The position numbers and the translations under genes were made by a program. This document shows, in pieces, positions 40,938 through 51,215 of a stretch of 64,000 bases of DNA; the first letter of the stretch is position 1, and each line of letters starts with the position of its first letter. The DNA lies in contig CAXXXS010000001.1 in the NCBI GenBank assembly GCA_963665085.2, forward strand, positions 3,472,001 through 3,536,000, given 5' to 3'. This stretch comes from G963665085 sp963665085 (lineage in GTDB: Bacteria; Bacteroidota; Bacteroidia; Bacteroidales; JAAAOM01). The notes below the pieces were generated by a model. It searched no databases. It saw only the letters and a program-made list of their open reading frames with translations, and was not told the origin of the DNA.

Positions 40938-43900
40938 ATGAATGATTTTAATTTATATATAAGAAAGATTTTTTTATTGATTGTAATATGCATATCAGAA
41001 AATTTTGTGTTAAGATCTCAACCTTTAGAAATAAGAGAAGGGTATGATATCTCAAAAGACAAGGTGTTGTATGTTGTTGGATATTCTCACCTCGACACAG
41101 AGTGGAACTGGGATTATACCACTACAATTGATGCGTTGATTAAAAACATTATGACCGAGAACTTTCATTTGTTCGAAAAGTATCCGGAATATGTATTCAA
41201 TTTTACTGGTTCCCGGCGTTACCACATGATGAAAGAATATTATCCAGAGCTTTATAAAAAGATAGGATATTATATAAAACAAGGGCGTTGGTATGTATCA
41301 GGCTCCTCAGTTGACGAAGGAGAAGTAAACGTATCTTCGTCAGAGTCTCTTATACGCCAGGTATTGTATGGCAATAACTATTTCCGAAAGGAATTTGGTG
41401 TAGAAAGCTATGATTATATGTTGCCCGATTGTTTTGGGTTTTTAGCAAATATGCCTTCTATTTGGAACCATTGTGGGTTGATAGGTTTTTCAACGCAGAA
41501 ACTCACTTGGAGGTCGGCGGTTGGTGTCCCATTTAATGTCGGTACTTGGTATGGGCCAGATGGGAAAGGTATTCTGGCAGCATTAAATGCCACAAATTAT
41601 GTTGGGAGCATTTCTCCCCGTCTTGATTTGGATGAAAATTGGGAAAATAGGTTAAAGAAAGATTACGAAAATACAGGTTATGCTTTTGATTACCGTTATT
41701 ATGGAGTAGGAGATATGGGGGGTGCCCCCCGTGAGAATGATGTTAAGAATGCAATTGGAAGCCTTAACAATAGTGATAGCAAATTTAAGGTAGTGCTTAC
41801 TTCATCCGACCAGATGTATAAAGATATTACGCCGGAAATACAAAAATCACTTCCTGCATATACCGGGGATATGTTGCTTATTGAGCACAGTGCAGGTTCG
41901 TTAACATCTCAGTCTTTTATGAAGAAGATGAACAGGAAGAACGAGTTGTTGGCACAATCTGCAGAACAACTTGCAGTAATGGCAGATTTTTATGGGCTTT
42001 CGTGTTATCCCTATGAAAAGCTCAATAATGCCTGGGAGCTTGTACTCGGGAGCCAGTTTCACGATATTTTACCAGGTACCAGTATTCCCAAAGCATATGA
42101 ATATGCATGGAACGATGAGTTTATAGCTGCAAATGGTTTTTCTGAAGTACTGAAAAATTCTGTGGCATCAATAATAAAAAATATGGACACTGAGGTAGAA
42201 GGGCGTGCAGTTGTAGTTTATAACCCCGTTTCTATTGATAGAGAAGATATAGTGACAGCACAATTGAAGTATGAAAAGTTACCCGCCGATATTATGGTTG
42301 TTGATGAAAAAGGAGAAGTTGTGCCTAGCCAGATCATTGAAAAGAAAGACAATATACTAATGTTTATTTTTAGGGCAGAGGTACCTTCAGTCGGTATGGC
42401 GGTTTATGATGTAAAAGAAAGGAGTGGTAAAACATCTGTAAAGTCAGTCCTGAAAATTACAGATAGGACTTTGGAAAACGAATATTATAAAGTTATAGTA
42501 GACGGCAATGGAGATTTTACCAGTATTTATGATAAGAAAATGAAACGCGAATTATTGTTAAAACCTGCACGTCTTGAGTTTCAGGCAGAAGAGTCGTTTG
42601 AGTGGCCTGCATGGAACATGCACTGGGATGAACGCCAAAAACCTCCGTTCGATTTTATGAATAAAGGAGCATCGTTCCGTATCTTAGAAGATGGTCCGGT
42701 GAGAGTAGCATTGGAGGTTAAAAGAAAAGGCCAGGGGTCGGAGATAATTCAGGTTATAAGTTTGTCGATTGGAGAAGCAGGAAAACGCCTTGAAATAAAC
42801 AATGAACTTGATTGGCAGTCCAAAGGTGTAAGCCTTAAAGCGGCTTTTCCATTAACGGCTACTAATAATGTGTCAACCTATAATTTGGGAGTAGGGACAA
42901 TTGATAGAGGGGTTAACGATAAATTGAAGTTTGAAGTTCCATCAAAAGAATGGTTTGACCAGACCGATGAAACATCAAAGTTTGGCGTATCTATACTGGA
43001 AGATTGTAAATATGGTTCTGATAAACCTGATGAAAATACTTTAAGGTTGACCCTTATGTTTACCCCGGGAATAAATAATAGATATGTCGTTCAAGGTTCT
43101 CAGGATTGGGGTATTCATACGTTTAAATATGGTATTTATTCGCATAAGGGAGATTGGAAAAAAGGTCTTTCTCCTTGGCAGGGAAGATTTATAAATCAGC
43201 CTTTGCTGGCGTTTGAATCACCACAACATGAAGGCCCTTTGGGAAAATCAATCTCGTTTTTAGGCATAAGTAGCCCACAGGTAGGTTTGATGGCTTTTAA
43301 GAAAAAGGAAGGGGACGATTATTATATTGTAAGGGTTAATGAACTGTTGGGGAAAGATGCTAGTGGTATCAATATTAAATTTCCTGGGCAGATAGATGAT
43401 GCTTATGAAGTAAATGGCCAGGAAAAGAAAATAGGTGAGGTTAGTTTTACAAGAAATACCCTAAACTTCAATATTAGTCATTATACGCTAAAGACTTTTG
43501 CTGTTAAATTTAAATCAAAGACAAACAATTTCGAAGAGACAGAGCAGATGAGTGTTATGCTCCCCTATAATCTGGATGCTTTTAGTTTTGATGATAATAG
43601 AGATGACGGGCGCCTTGACGGGAAAACAAGCATGCCGGCAGAATTGATGCCCGATGAAATTGAAAGCGAGGGAATACGTTTTAAAATGGGCAGTACCGAA
43701 GATGGACAAGATAATGCAGTAATCTGTAAAGGGCAGGAGATAAATCTGCCAGATGGGGAATATTCTACTCTCTATATACTTGCAACTGCCAAAAAGGAAA
43801 CAAAAGGTAAATTTACGGTTGACGGCGAGCCTTTAGAATTAGACGTTCAGGGCTGGACTGGTTACGTCGGGCAGTATTACAATCGCCGGTTTGCGCTAGA

Positions 43901-44216
43901 CAATGTATCGGTGACTGATATTGATTCTCCATTTGTAAAGATGGATAACATTGCGTGGTTTGCCTCACACAGGCATTTGGCTTACCCGTCTAAGAATGAT
44001 GCATACCATTATAGTTATATCTATAAATACAGGATTGATCTGCCCCAAAATACAACGAGTATAACCTTCCCAAACAGTGAAGACATTCGCGTATTTGCAA
44101 TCACAGCTGTTAAAAATGGCGTTGATGATATTAAACCGTTACAACCACTATATGACCAATTTGAATACGGCAAACAACTGATTTTAAGAGAATGCCCGGA
44201 ACATAAAAATGAATAG
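40938..44216 (+). CDS. glycoside hydrolase family 38 alpha-mannosidase-like enzyme
   Basis: 1092 aa with an N-terminal signal-like stretch. The catalytic domain has the zinc motif YSHLDTEWNW (H-x-D), SGSSVDEGEVNVSSSESLIRQ, the nucleophile segment LPDCFGF (Asp), and QFHDILPGTSIPKAYEYA (last zinc His). The family middle and C-terminal beta domains follow, and ~300 extra C-terminal residues form a further beta module (TLYILATAKKETKGKFTVDG). GH38 cleaves alpha-mannosides, which hints at mannose in the target glycan. It is the last gene of the locus; a strong terminator follows. Confidence 0.92.
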   Translation: MNDFNLYIRKIFLLIVICISENFVLRSQPLEIREGYDISKDKVLYVVGYSHLDTEWNWDYTTTIDALIKNIMTENFHLFEKYPEYVFNFTGSRRYHMMKEYYPELYKKIGYYIKQGRWYVSGSSVDEGEVNVSSSESLIRQVLYGNNYFRKEFGVESYDYMLPDCFGFLANMPSIWNHCGLIGFSTQKLTWRSAVGVPFNVGTWYGPDGKGILAALNATNYVGSISPRLDLDENWENRLKKDYENTGYAFDYRYYGVGDMGGAPRENDVKNAIGSLNNSDSKFKVVLTSSDQMYKDITPEIQKSLPAYTGDMLLIEHSAGSLTSQSFMKKMNRKNELLAQSAEQLAVMADFYGLSCYPYEKLNNAWELVLGSQFHDILPGTSIPKAYEYAWNDEFIAANGFSEVLKNSVASIIKNMDTEVEGRAVVVYNPVSIDREDIVTAQLKYEKLPADIMVVDEKGEVVPSQIIEKKDNILMFIFRAEVPSVGMAVYDVKERSGKTSVKSVLKITDRTLENEYYKVIVDGNGDFTSIYDKKMKRELLLKPARLEFQAEESFEWPAWNMHWDERQKPPFDFMNKGASFRILEDGPVRVALEVKRKGQGSEIIQVISLSIGEAGKRLEINNELDWQSKGVSLKAAFPLTATNNVSTYNLGVGTIDRGVNDKLKFEVPSKEWFDQTDETSKFGVSILEDCKYGSDKPDENTLRLTLMFTPGINNRYVVQGSQDWGIHTFKYGIYSHKGDWKKGLSPWQGRFINQPLLAFESPQHEGPLGKSISFLGISSPQVGLMAFKKKEGDDYYIVRVNELLGKDASGINIKFPGQIDDAYEVNGQEKKIGEVSFTRNTLNFNISHYTLKTFAVKFKSKTNNFEETEQMSVMLPYNLDAFSFDDNRDDGRLDGKTSMPAELMPDEIESEGIRFKMGSTEDGQDNAVICKGQEINLPDGEYSTLYILATAKKETKGKFTVDGEPLELDVQGWTGYVGQYYNRRFALDNVSVTDIDSPFVKMDNIAWFASHRHLAYPSKNDAYHYSYIYKYRIDLPQNTTSITFPNSEDIRVFAITAVKNGVDDIKPLQPLYDQFEYGKQLILRECPEHKNE

Positions 44217-44266
44217 AATAAAATTTTAGATTAGATGTAGATAGTTAGTAGTAGTTAGGTTAGGTT

Positions 44267-44300
44267 GGCCACTGTTTTTATGGACAGTGGCCTTTTTTTT
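44267..44300 (+). terminator. rho-independent terminator ending the PUL
   Basis: GGCCACTGT (44267-44275), loop, ACAGTGGCC (44284-44292), then eight T. The remaining 285 bp to the next gene show no other feature I can support. Confidence 0.88.
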
Positions 44301-44585
44301 ATCTTTAAAGCAAACGCCTTTGGTGTATTTACGCCTTAAGGCCTTGGCATTTTAATTGGGATAATAAAAAACAATCATAGGATTTGATAGTTGTCTTAAT
44401 TTTAATGAAAGAATAAAATATAGATTTATGAAAGTAATATACCGTAATTTAAAATCTCCAAAAAGAAGGTTTAACCATTAATTTTACTCTTTTAAATAGA
44501 AATATTATTAGGATTCTAATACAATCAATATTTTAGTTGTAGTATTATTTCAAATTTAATTTTTTTAGAAAAAAGCAGAGTAAAT

Positions 44586-45101
44586 ATGAAATCGAAAAAG
44601 AACTTTGTTCAGATCATGCGTTCTCTTCATAGAGATATTGGATATTTCACTTTAGGATTAGTTATTCTTTATGCTATTAGTGGTATTGTATTAACCTATA
44701 GAGGAGAAGATAAATTTAAACATGATAAAAAAGTTGAGAAGCAACTCGAACCTGGTTTAGAATCAGAACAATTGGGAAGACAACTTTGGATTAGAGATTT
44801 TAAAGTTTTAAAAACAGAGGGGGATATTGTTTATTTTGAAGCGGGGACATATAATAGTTCAACAGGTTTTGCCAATTATACAGTAAGGGAAGTAATTTCC
44901 CCAATAAATAAATTTATTGAACTACATAAATCAGAAAGTCGATCTCCGAAACATTATGTAAATATAATTCTTGGAATTTGTTTATTATTTCTTGCTATAT
45001 CTTCATTCTGGATGTATAAAAGAGGTAGCAGACAATTTAAAAGAGCATTGATTATTTCAGGGACAGGAATTATTATAGCAATTGTTTTAACTTTATTTTA
45101 A
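44586..45101 (+). CDS. PepSY-associated transmembrane protein (171 aa)
   Basis: A basic N-terminus (MRSLHRDIGYFTLGLVILYAISGIVLTYRG) is one transmembrane helix of the PepSY_TM type, with the conserved H and G. A ~75-residue periplasmic segment follows (about 50-125), then two C-terminal helices (IILGICLLFLAISSFWMY, ALIISGTGIIIAIVLTLF). Such proteins are often linked to iron or siderophore reduction. Length is well below the full PepSY-TM reductases (~400 aa). It lies 30 nt before a LytS-like kinase, so it may be its sensor or target. Confidence 0.7.
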   Translation: MKSKKNFVQIMRSLHRDIGYFTLGLVILYAISGIVLTYRGEDKFKHDKKVEKQLEPGLESEQLGRQLWIRDFKVLKTEGDIVYFEAGTYNSSTGFANYTVREVISPINKFIELHKSESRSPKHYVNIILGICLLFLAISSFWMYKRGSRQFKRALIISGTGIIIAIVLTLF

Positions 45102-45131
45102 TAACCTATAAGTTTTAAATGTAAATGGTAA

Positions 45132-46181
45132 ATGAGTGTTTTAAAAAGAAATATAGATAAACAATATTTAGTTTTTGCTTTATTTCTATCTATTGCAATA
45201 GGTTTTACGATTCAATTTCCTCAATTAATGAGTTCCTTTTATAAAGGAGGGCATTCTGGTTCAGCTTGTAGACATTTTGGCTCTGATTTGCTGATAACTG
45301 TAATTGTTGCATTTTTAATGTTTGTCTTAAATTACTATGTTCTTAAACCTGTTGAAAAGCACAGAAAGTTAAAATTTTGGGATATTGTTTGGAGTATCCT
45401 TTTAACAACTTTTTGCGTCTTTATTTTAAATTATCTTATTTATTCATTTAAGCACAGACATTTTTTTTCACTCATTAAAAAGTCGATAAGATGGGACGAA
45501 ATATTTTACGAGAATTTTTTTGTGTCTGCATTAGTAATTGGATGTATTTTAATTATAAGACTTTTAATAAATCAACAAAGCATAAAACTTGAAAATGAGA
45601 CATTAAAACGAGAAGCACTTCAAAGTCAATTTGAATCCTTAAAAAATCAGTTAAGCCCTCATTTTCTTTTTAACTCATTAACAGCATTAAAGATTCTAAT
45701 TAGTGAAGCTCCCGACAAAGCCCAAAATTATGTCAATAACCTTTCTAAGGCTCTTCGATACACATTACAGAGCAATGAAAAGAGGCTGGTAACTTTGGAC
45801 GAAGAGATGAAGTTTATCGATTCTTACCTTTATCTTATACGAATTAGATTTGATAAAAATCTTTTAGTAGAATTAGATGTGGATGAAGAATTATTGAAAT
45901 TTAAGATTCCTCCTTTAACCATTCAGACTCTTATTGAAAATGCAATTAAACACAATGAAGTGAGTAAACTAAACCCGTTATCAATAAATATTTTAACAAC
46001 GGAAAATTTTAGCTTGATCGTTTCCAATATAATTCAAAAGAAATTTAATAAAGAAGAGGGAACAGGTATTGGATTGGCAAATCTTTTAAAACAATTTGAG
46101 ATTTTATTAGGTCCGGATAAATTTACAATTAGTAAAAAGGACAATAAGTTCATTGTAGAAGTTCCATTAATTAAGCCATGA
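45132..46181 (+). CDS. LytS/YehU-type sensor histidine kinase
   Basis: 349 aa. Four transmembrane helices (~15-145) precede a cytoplasmic kinase. The His_kinase box reads NQLSPHFLFNSLTALKIL (phospho-acceptor His) and the ATP-binding N box reads TLIENAIKHNEV; GTGIGLANLLKQF follows near the end. The family signals to LytTR response regulators, one of which starts 3 bp downstream (46185). CRHFGSD in the first loop contains a Cys/His pair that could bind a metal or heme, but this is speculative. Confidence 0.9.
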   Translation: MSVLKRNIDKQYLVFALFLSIAIGFTIQFPQLMSSFYKGGHSGSACRHFGSDLLITVIVAFLMFVLNYYVLKPVEKHRKLKFWDIVWSILLTTFCVFILNYLIYSFKHRHFFSLIKKSIRWDEIFYENFFVSALVIGCILIIRLLINQQSIKLENETLKREALQSQFESLKNQLSPHFLFNSLTALKILISEAPDKAQNYVNNLSKALRYTLQSNEKRLVTLDEEMKFIDSYLYLIRIRFDKNLLVELDVDEELLKFKIPPLTIQTLIENAIKHNEVSKLNPLSINILTTENFSLIVSNIIQKKFNKEEGTGIGLANLLKQFEILLGPDKFTISKKDNKFIVEVPLIKP

Positions 46182-46184
46182 TGT

Positions 46185-46940
46185 ATGAAAGCTTTAATTA
46201 TTGAGGATGAAGTTACGGCTGCAAAACATTTAAATCTTGTATTAGAAGAAGTAGGTGGTTTTTCTGTTGTTGCAGTTCTGGAATCAATTCGTAGTGTAAT
46301 CGATTGGTTTAATGAGAATCCAATGCCTGAGATTGTTTTTATGGATATTCACCTGGCAGATGGTTCTGCTTTTGAAATATTTGAACATATTACAATAGAT
46401 TGCCCGATAATTTTTACTACTGCATATGACGAATATGCGTTAAAAGCATTTAAAGTCAATAGTATAGCATATCTTTTAAAACCGATTGATCCAGCTGATG
46501 TAAAAGAGGGATTAAATAAATTAAAAAATCTTACAGCAACTGGTATTATGCATCAGGCAGTTGAGAAATTTATCTTAACGTTACGAAATAGCGAAAAATA
46601 TAAACATAATTTTCTTGTCCCATCATCTGGAGATAAACTTATACCGGTGCAGGTTTCTGATATTGCATTTTTTTATCTGGAAGCAAACATAGTGAAAGCA
46701 TATACATTTAGAGGAGAAAAATTCAGATTTGAAGCAACATTATCAGAACTTGAAAATCAACTAAATCCTCAGGATTTTTTTCGCGCAAACAGGCAGTTTA
46801 TTATAACCCGTAATGCTATCAAAGATATTGATCTTTGGTTTGCCAGCCGTCTTTCTGTAAATTTAAAACTTGAATCGCCAGAGAAGATCCTCATTAGCAA
46901 AGCAAGAATTACAGAATTTAAAAAGTGGTTTACAGGTTAG
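46185..46940 (+). CDS. LytTR-family response regulator
   Basis: 251 aa. Receiver domain (~1-120): acidic IIEDEVTAAK, phospho-acceptor in VFMDIHLADGSA, TTAYDEYALKAF and YLLKPID. The C-terminal LytTR DNA-binding domain (~145-250) has AFFYLEANIVKAYTFRGEKFRF and FFRANRQFIITRNAI. It works with the kinase that ends 3 bp before it, so the two are one operon with the PepSY-TM gene. Its regulon is unknown; the DUF5916 gene 150 bp downstream is one candidate. Confidence 0.93.
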   Translation: MKALIIEDEVTAAKHLNLVLEEVGGFSVVAVLESIRSVIDWFNENPMPEIVFMDIHLADGSAFEIFEHITIDCPIIFTTAYDEYALKAFKVNSIAYLLKPIDPADVKEGLNKLKNLTATGIMHQAVEKFILTLRNSEKYKHNFLVPSSGDKLIPVQVSDIAFFYLEANIVKAYTFRGEKFRFEATLSELENQLNPQDFFRANRQFIITRNAIKDIDLWFASRLSVNLKLESPEKILISKARITEFKKWFTG

Positions 46941-47090
46941 TATAGTTAAAATTAAAAATGCGATAGAATTTTAACGGCTCATAAGGTTGTTTCAACGATA
47001 ATTTTTTCTGTTTTATAGATTTTTTTTTCAAATGAAACTATGTAAAAGATAAATTTAGATTCAATTACTAAACTATTTTTTACGGAAACT

Positions 47091-49334
47091 ATGAAAAACA
47101 CTTTACTAACGTCTTTATTATTAGTATTATTCAGTATTTTATATTCTCAGCAGGTTATTTGCCAGGAGTCTGTTCGTATTAAACGGATGACAAACGCAAT
47201 TGAGTTTGATGGAAAGCCTGGTGTTAATGAATGGGAAGGATTAGACCAATTTCCATTAACAATGAACAGGCCAAATTTTGGGAATGAGCCTACAGAATTA
47301 AGTGAAATTATGATAGGTTATGATAATGAGTTTTTATGGGTTGGGGCTCGTTTGTTTATGAAAGATCCCGGTAAAATATTTGCAGCCAGCAAACGAAGGG
47401 ATGAAATGCTTTTTGGATTCGATTCTTTTGGTTTATTGATTGATACGTACAATGATAATGAAAATGCATTAGCATTCTTTACAACACCAACGGGCCTTAG
47501 AACAGATTATACGATTTCAAACGATGCAGGTGGGAGTGGAGGCTTTGCTTTTGGCTCTATGAATTATAGCTGGAATACTTTCTGGGACGTTAAAACAACA
47601 AGGGATGAAAAAGGATGGTATGTGGAAATGAGAATTCCATTCTCAAGTCTTAAGTTTAAACCTCAAAATGATGTTGCTGAAATGGGATTGATTGTATCTC
47701 GTACAATCAGTGCCAGTAATGAGACGGATACCTGGCCTGCTATTGATCCCAAATATGGAATGATGGCAACAAATAAACCTTCTTTAGCAAATAATATTAT
47801 AATAGAAGGAGCGAGGCCTAAAAATCCAATCTATGTTTCGCCTTATATTATAACAGGATTTTCTCGCGAGCATGTTTTAAATGATGACGAGACGAAATAT
47901 ATTCCTGGAGAGAATTGGACAAAGAATATTGGGGGTGATATTAAATATAACATCAATAGTAATCTCACACTTGATGTAACTGTAAATACGGATTTTGCAC
48001 AAGTAGAAGCTGATAATCAACAGGTAAATTTAACTCAGTATAGCTTGTTTTTTCCAGAGAAGAGAATGTTTTTTCAAGAAAGATCTAGTTTGTTTAGCTT
48101 TAACCTGGGAGGTTTCTCAGATAATCTTTTTTACAGCAGAAGGATAGGGATATCAGATTATGGTGAACCTATAAAAATCTATGGAGGAGGTCGTCTGGCT
48201 GGAAGAATAGGAAAATGGGATATGGGGATTATCAATATGCAGACAGAAAAACAGGAAGAAAAACCCAGTGAGAATTTTGGAGTTTTTCGTATGCGCCGGC
48301 AAGTGATAAATGAAAATTCATATGCAGGAGGAATTGTTACATCAAGAATAGGAGCCGATGGAACTCAAAATTATGCATATGGCCTGGATGCTATTGTTAG
48401 GGCTTTTGGTGTAGATTATGTAACACTAAAGTGGGCCCAGACTTACGATACTCAAATAGATACTTCTACGAGAAACTTTGTTGATCCTTCTGTTTTTCTG
48501 GTTAACTGGGAGCGAAGGACGGATGAAGGTTTTGCTTATAATTTAAGCTATACCCGTTCCGGAGAAACTTTTAACCCAGGTATTGGTTTTATTAGGAGAC
48601 CTTCTGTATGGGGAGCTGAAAGTAGATTAATGTATGGATGGCTGCCCGGTGAAAAATCTAAACTTTTCAACTACAATGTGTTTTTTAGCGCAGAAAGATA
48701 TGAAAGGCTTGAGGACAATAAACTAGAATCAATGGAGATGAGGACTGGAATTGAGTTTAATACTAAAAGTCAGTATGGATTTGAACTTATGCTAAATTAT
48801 AACAAGGAAGATGTATTGTATGGTTATAACATAACAGATTCGATTGCAATAAATACGGGATTGTATGAGCAGCTTTCTTTTAGTGGTAATATTAGAATGC
48901 CAGAATCACAGATGTTCTCTGCTTTTGCCCGCTTTGAAGGTGGAGAGTTTTATGATGGAAAAAAATATAGTATATCAATCCGTCCTTCGGTTAATATCTC
49001 CTCAAGTTTGCAAATATCGGGTGGATATGGAATAGATGCAATTTCTTTTCCTGAGAGGGAATCGAATAAAAAAGCAACTATCCATAATATTAGTGGGCGC
49101 ATACTTTACATGTTAAATACCAAGCTTTCAGCATCAGCCTTAATTCAATATGTTAATACTGCAGATGATTTTATTGGTAATTTCAGGTTAAGGTATAATC
49201 CCCGGGAAGGTAATGATTTTTATCTTGTCTATAATGATTATCGGTGCCTTAAAAATTTGGGCGTTATTCCTGAAAAACCTTCTTTTTTTAATAAAACAAT
49301 TATGATAAAGTATACACATACATTTATATTATAA
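47091..49334 (+). CDS. DUF5916 outer-membrane protein with CBM9-like N-terminus
   Basis: 747 aa with a signal peptide. Residues ~28-225 look like a CBM9-type sugar-binding beta sandwich (AIEFDGKPGVNEWEGLDQFPL, GYDNEFLWVGARLFMKDPG, DSFGLLIDTYNDNENALAFF). The rest is the DUF5916 beta barrel, with LDVTVNTDFAQVEADNQQVNLTQYSLFFPEKRMFFQE as its hallmark and the last residues ending in a hydrophobic strand (IKYTHTFIL). Such proteins are probably outer-membrane barrels with a carbohydrate-binding head. It is a single gene; the preceding 150 bp have no clear promoter. Confidence 0.85.
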   Translation: MKNTLLTSLLLVLFSILYSQQVICQESVRIKRMTNAIEFDGKPGVNEWEGLDQFPLTMNRPNFGNEPTELSEIMIGYDNEFLWVGARLFMKDPGKIFAASKRRDEMLFGFDSFGLLIDTYNDNENALAFFTTPTGLRTDYTISNDAGGSGGFAFGSMNYSWNTFWDVKTTRDEKGWYVEMRIPFSSLKFKPQNDVAEMGLIVSRTISASNETDTWPAIDPKYGMMATNKPSLANNIIIEGARPKNPIYVSPYIITGFSREHVLNDDETKYIPGENWTKNIGGDIKYNINSNLTLDVTVNTDFAQVEADNQQVNLTQYSLFFPEKRMFFQERSSLFSFNLGGFSDNLFYSRRIGISDYGEPIKIYGGGRLAGRIGKWDMGIINMQTEKQEEKPSENFGVFRMRRQVINENSYAGGIVTSRIGADGTQNYAYGLDAIVRAFGVDYVTLKWAQTYDTQIDTSTRNFVDPSVFLVNWERRTDEGFAYNLSYTRSGETFNPGIGFIRRPSVWGAESRLMYGWLPGEKSKLFNYNVFFSAERYERLEDNKLESMEMRTGIEFNTKSQYGFELMLNYNKEDVLYGYNITDSIAINTGLYEQLSFSGNIRMPESQMFSAFARFEGGEFYDGKKYSISIRPSVNISSSLQISGGYGIDAISFPERESNKKATIHNISGRILYMLNTKLSASALIQYVNTADDFIGNFRLRYNPREGNDFYLVYNDYRCLKNLGVIPEKPSFFNKTIMIKYTHTFIL

Positions 49335-49545
49335 TTGTACAGGGAACATATAGTATATTTTCTCTGTAATATGTATGAGAAGAAGTTCTTAAAAAGCGAA
49401 GACTGGTTTTTAATGCAGTTAGTCAGATATAAACAATTTTGCAAATAATTATAGACAGGGATCGTTTAAAAATCATATCCTTCTCTTGATTCCCTTGGAG
49501 TGCTAACTTTTAATGCTGGTTACATAAGCACGATTTACGAATTTA

Positions 49546-49577
49546 CTCTTGTCTGAAATTTTTCAGACAAGAGTTTT
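49546..49577 (+). terminator. rho-independent terminator
   Basis: CTCTTGTCTGAAA (49546-49558) pairs with TTTCAGACAAGAG (49561-49573), followed by TTTT. It lies in the 441-bp gap between DUF5916 and the GH105 gene, whose only other feature I support is the pair of operators below. Confidence 0.7.
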
Positions 49578-49593
49578 GTATTTACACGTTGTG

Positions 49594-49633
49594 CAATCGA
49601 TTGATATCAAATATTTTAAATTCCAATCGATTG
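49594..49633. promoter_or_regulatory. paired CAATCGATTG palindromes (putative operator)
   Basis: Two perfect copies of the 10-bp palindrome CAATCGATTG (49594-49603 and 49624-49633), centres 30 bp apart, about three helical turns. A CG-centred dyad in phase like this suits a LacI-family repressor. They lie ~145 bp upstream of the GH105 start. Confidence 0.5.
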
Positions 49634-49776
49634 TATTAATAATTTATATAAACAATCTGTTTTATTTTCAAGTTAGAAATTAGATTAAATAATTGATTTA
49701 TTTATAATTATTCATTCTTTTTTTTATTTGATTATTATAATTAATATTGAAACGAATTATAAATAATACTAAAGCT

Positions 49777-51120
49777 ATGAAAAAAGAAATATTATTATGC
49801 TTATTGTCTGTGATAATACTAATACATGCTAATGCACAGAAAGTTACAGATTCAACGACACCGTTGCATTTTTTGCAGCCAGATTATTATACCCCTTATG
49901 GATCTCCATCGGTAGAAGAAATTGAGAAAGTACTCAGTAAAGTATATTTATATCTGGAAGAGACCACTCCACCTGCTGTTATTGATAAAATAACACAAGA
50001 AGAAATTGCAGATTTACATAAGATTGACAAAAACACAATTTTCGAACCTGGTGATTTCCGATTGGTAAGTTATGAATGGGGGGTAACATATGCAGGCATG
50101 ATCCTGGCGGCTCAAAACACAAATAACAAAAAGTATACGGATTATGCATATAAACGTATGGGATTCTTAGCGGAATTACGTCTGGCAAGTATCGAATTAG
50201 AGAAAAAAACAAAAGATCAGGAGACTCCAATGCGTTCAGTTATCCATCCACACGCACTGGATGATGCAGGAGCTATGTGCGCTGCGGTTATTAAGGCCAA
50301 ACAAGCGGGATGTGAAATAGATTTGGATCCTATGATAAATAATTTCATTGATTATATTAGTAACAAACAATTCAGATTTTCTGACGGAACATTAGCACGT
50401 AACAGACCACAGACAAATTCTCTTTGGTTGGATGATCTGTTTATGAGTGTGCCAGCATTGGCTCAAATGGGAAAATATTCAGGAGAGAGCAAATACTTTG
50501 ATGATGCAATCAAACAGGTATTGCAGTTTTCTGAACGTATGTTTGACTATGAGAAAGGATTGTTTATGCATGGATGGATACAAGATATGGAAGTCCATCC
50601 TGAGTTTCACTGGGGGCGCGCAAATGGCTGGGCGATAATGGCAATGGTTGAACTTCTTGAAGTTTTACCTGATAATTATCCGGGGCGAGATAAAGTACTG
50701 GATTTGTTAAAACTCCATATTGAAGGCCTATCAAAATATCAATCTGGAAAAGGATTGTGGCATCAGTTACTTGACAGAAATGATTCATATCTTGAAACAT
50801 CAGCAACTGCTATTTATACGTATTCAATAGCTCGCGCAATAAACCGAGGTTATGTTGATGAGAAAGAATATGGCCCTGTGGTTTGCTTAGGCTGGAATGC
50901 CATTACAATACAAGTAAATGAGAAAGGACAGGTTGAAGGGACATGTGTTGGAACAGGAATGGGCTTTGATCCTGCATTTTATTATTATCGCCCTATAAAT
51001 GTCTATGCTGCTCATGGTTATGGTCCGGTTTTACTCGCAGGAGCAGAAATGATTGAATTAGTGAAAAAACATGACATCCGCCTTTATGATGGAGCTGTAA
51101 TGTTTTATGATGAGAAATAA
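49777..51120 (+). CDS. glycoside hydrolase family 105/88 unsaturated glycuronyl hydrolase-like protein
   Basis: The ATG at 49777 is used, which gives a signal peptide (MKKEILLCLLSVIILIHANAQ); the upstream TTG is less likely. 447 aa. An (alpha/alpha)6-barrel with family motifs: SYEWGVTYAGMILAA, LDDAGAMCAAVIKA, LWLDDLFMSVPALAQMG (catalytic Asp region), HWGRANGWAIMAMVELLE and LWHQLLD. Such enzymes release unsaturated uronic acids from lyase products, which fits the heparinase-like lyase of the nearby locus. It is monocistronic and probably controlled by the paired palindrome upstream. Confidence 0.88.
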   Translation: MKKEILLCLLSVIILIHANAQKVTDSTTPLHFLQPDYYTPYGSPSVEEIEKVLSKVYLYLEETTPPAVIDKITQEEIADLHKIDKNTIFEPGDFRLVSYEWGVTYAGMILAAQNTNNKKYTDYAYKRMGFLAELRLASIELEKKTKDQETPMRSVIHPHALDDAGAMCAAVIKAKQAGCEIDLDPMINNFIDYISNKQFRFSDGTLARNRPQTNSLWLDDLFMSVPALAQMGKYSGESKYFDDAIKQVLQFSERMFDYEKGLFMHGWIQDMEVHPEFHWGRANGWAIMAMVELLEVLPDNYPGRDKVLDLLKLHIEGLSKYQSGKGLWHQLLDRNDSYLETSATAIYTYSIARAINRGYVDEKEYGPVVCLGWNAITIQVNEKGQVEGTCVGTGMGFDPAFYYYRPINVYAAHGYGPVLLAGAEMIELVKKHDIRLYDGAVMFYDEK

Positions 51121-51215
51121 AATTTGAAATACTTCAGTTGTTTTTTATTACATTGAACATTTCTTTTTGAAATTGTTTCTCTAAAGTAATTATTTTGCAA
51201 GAAATAGATTTAAAT

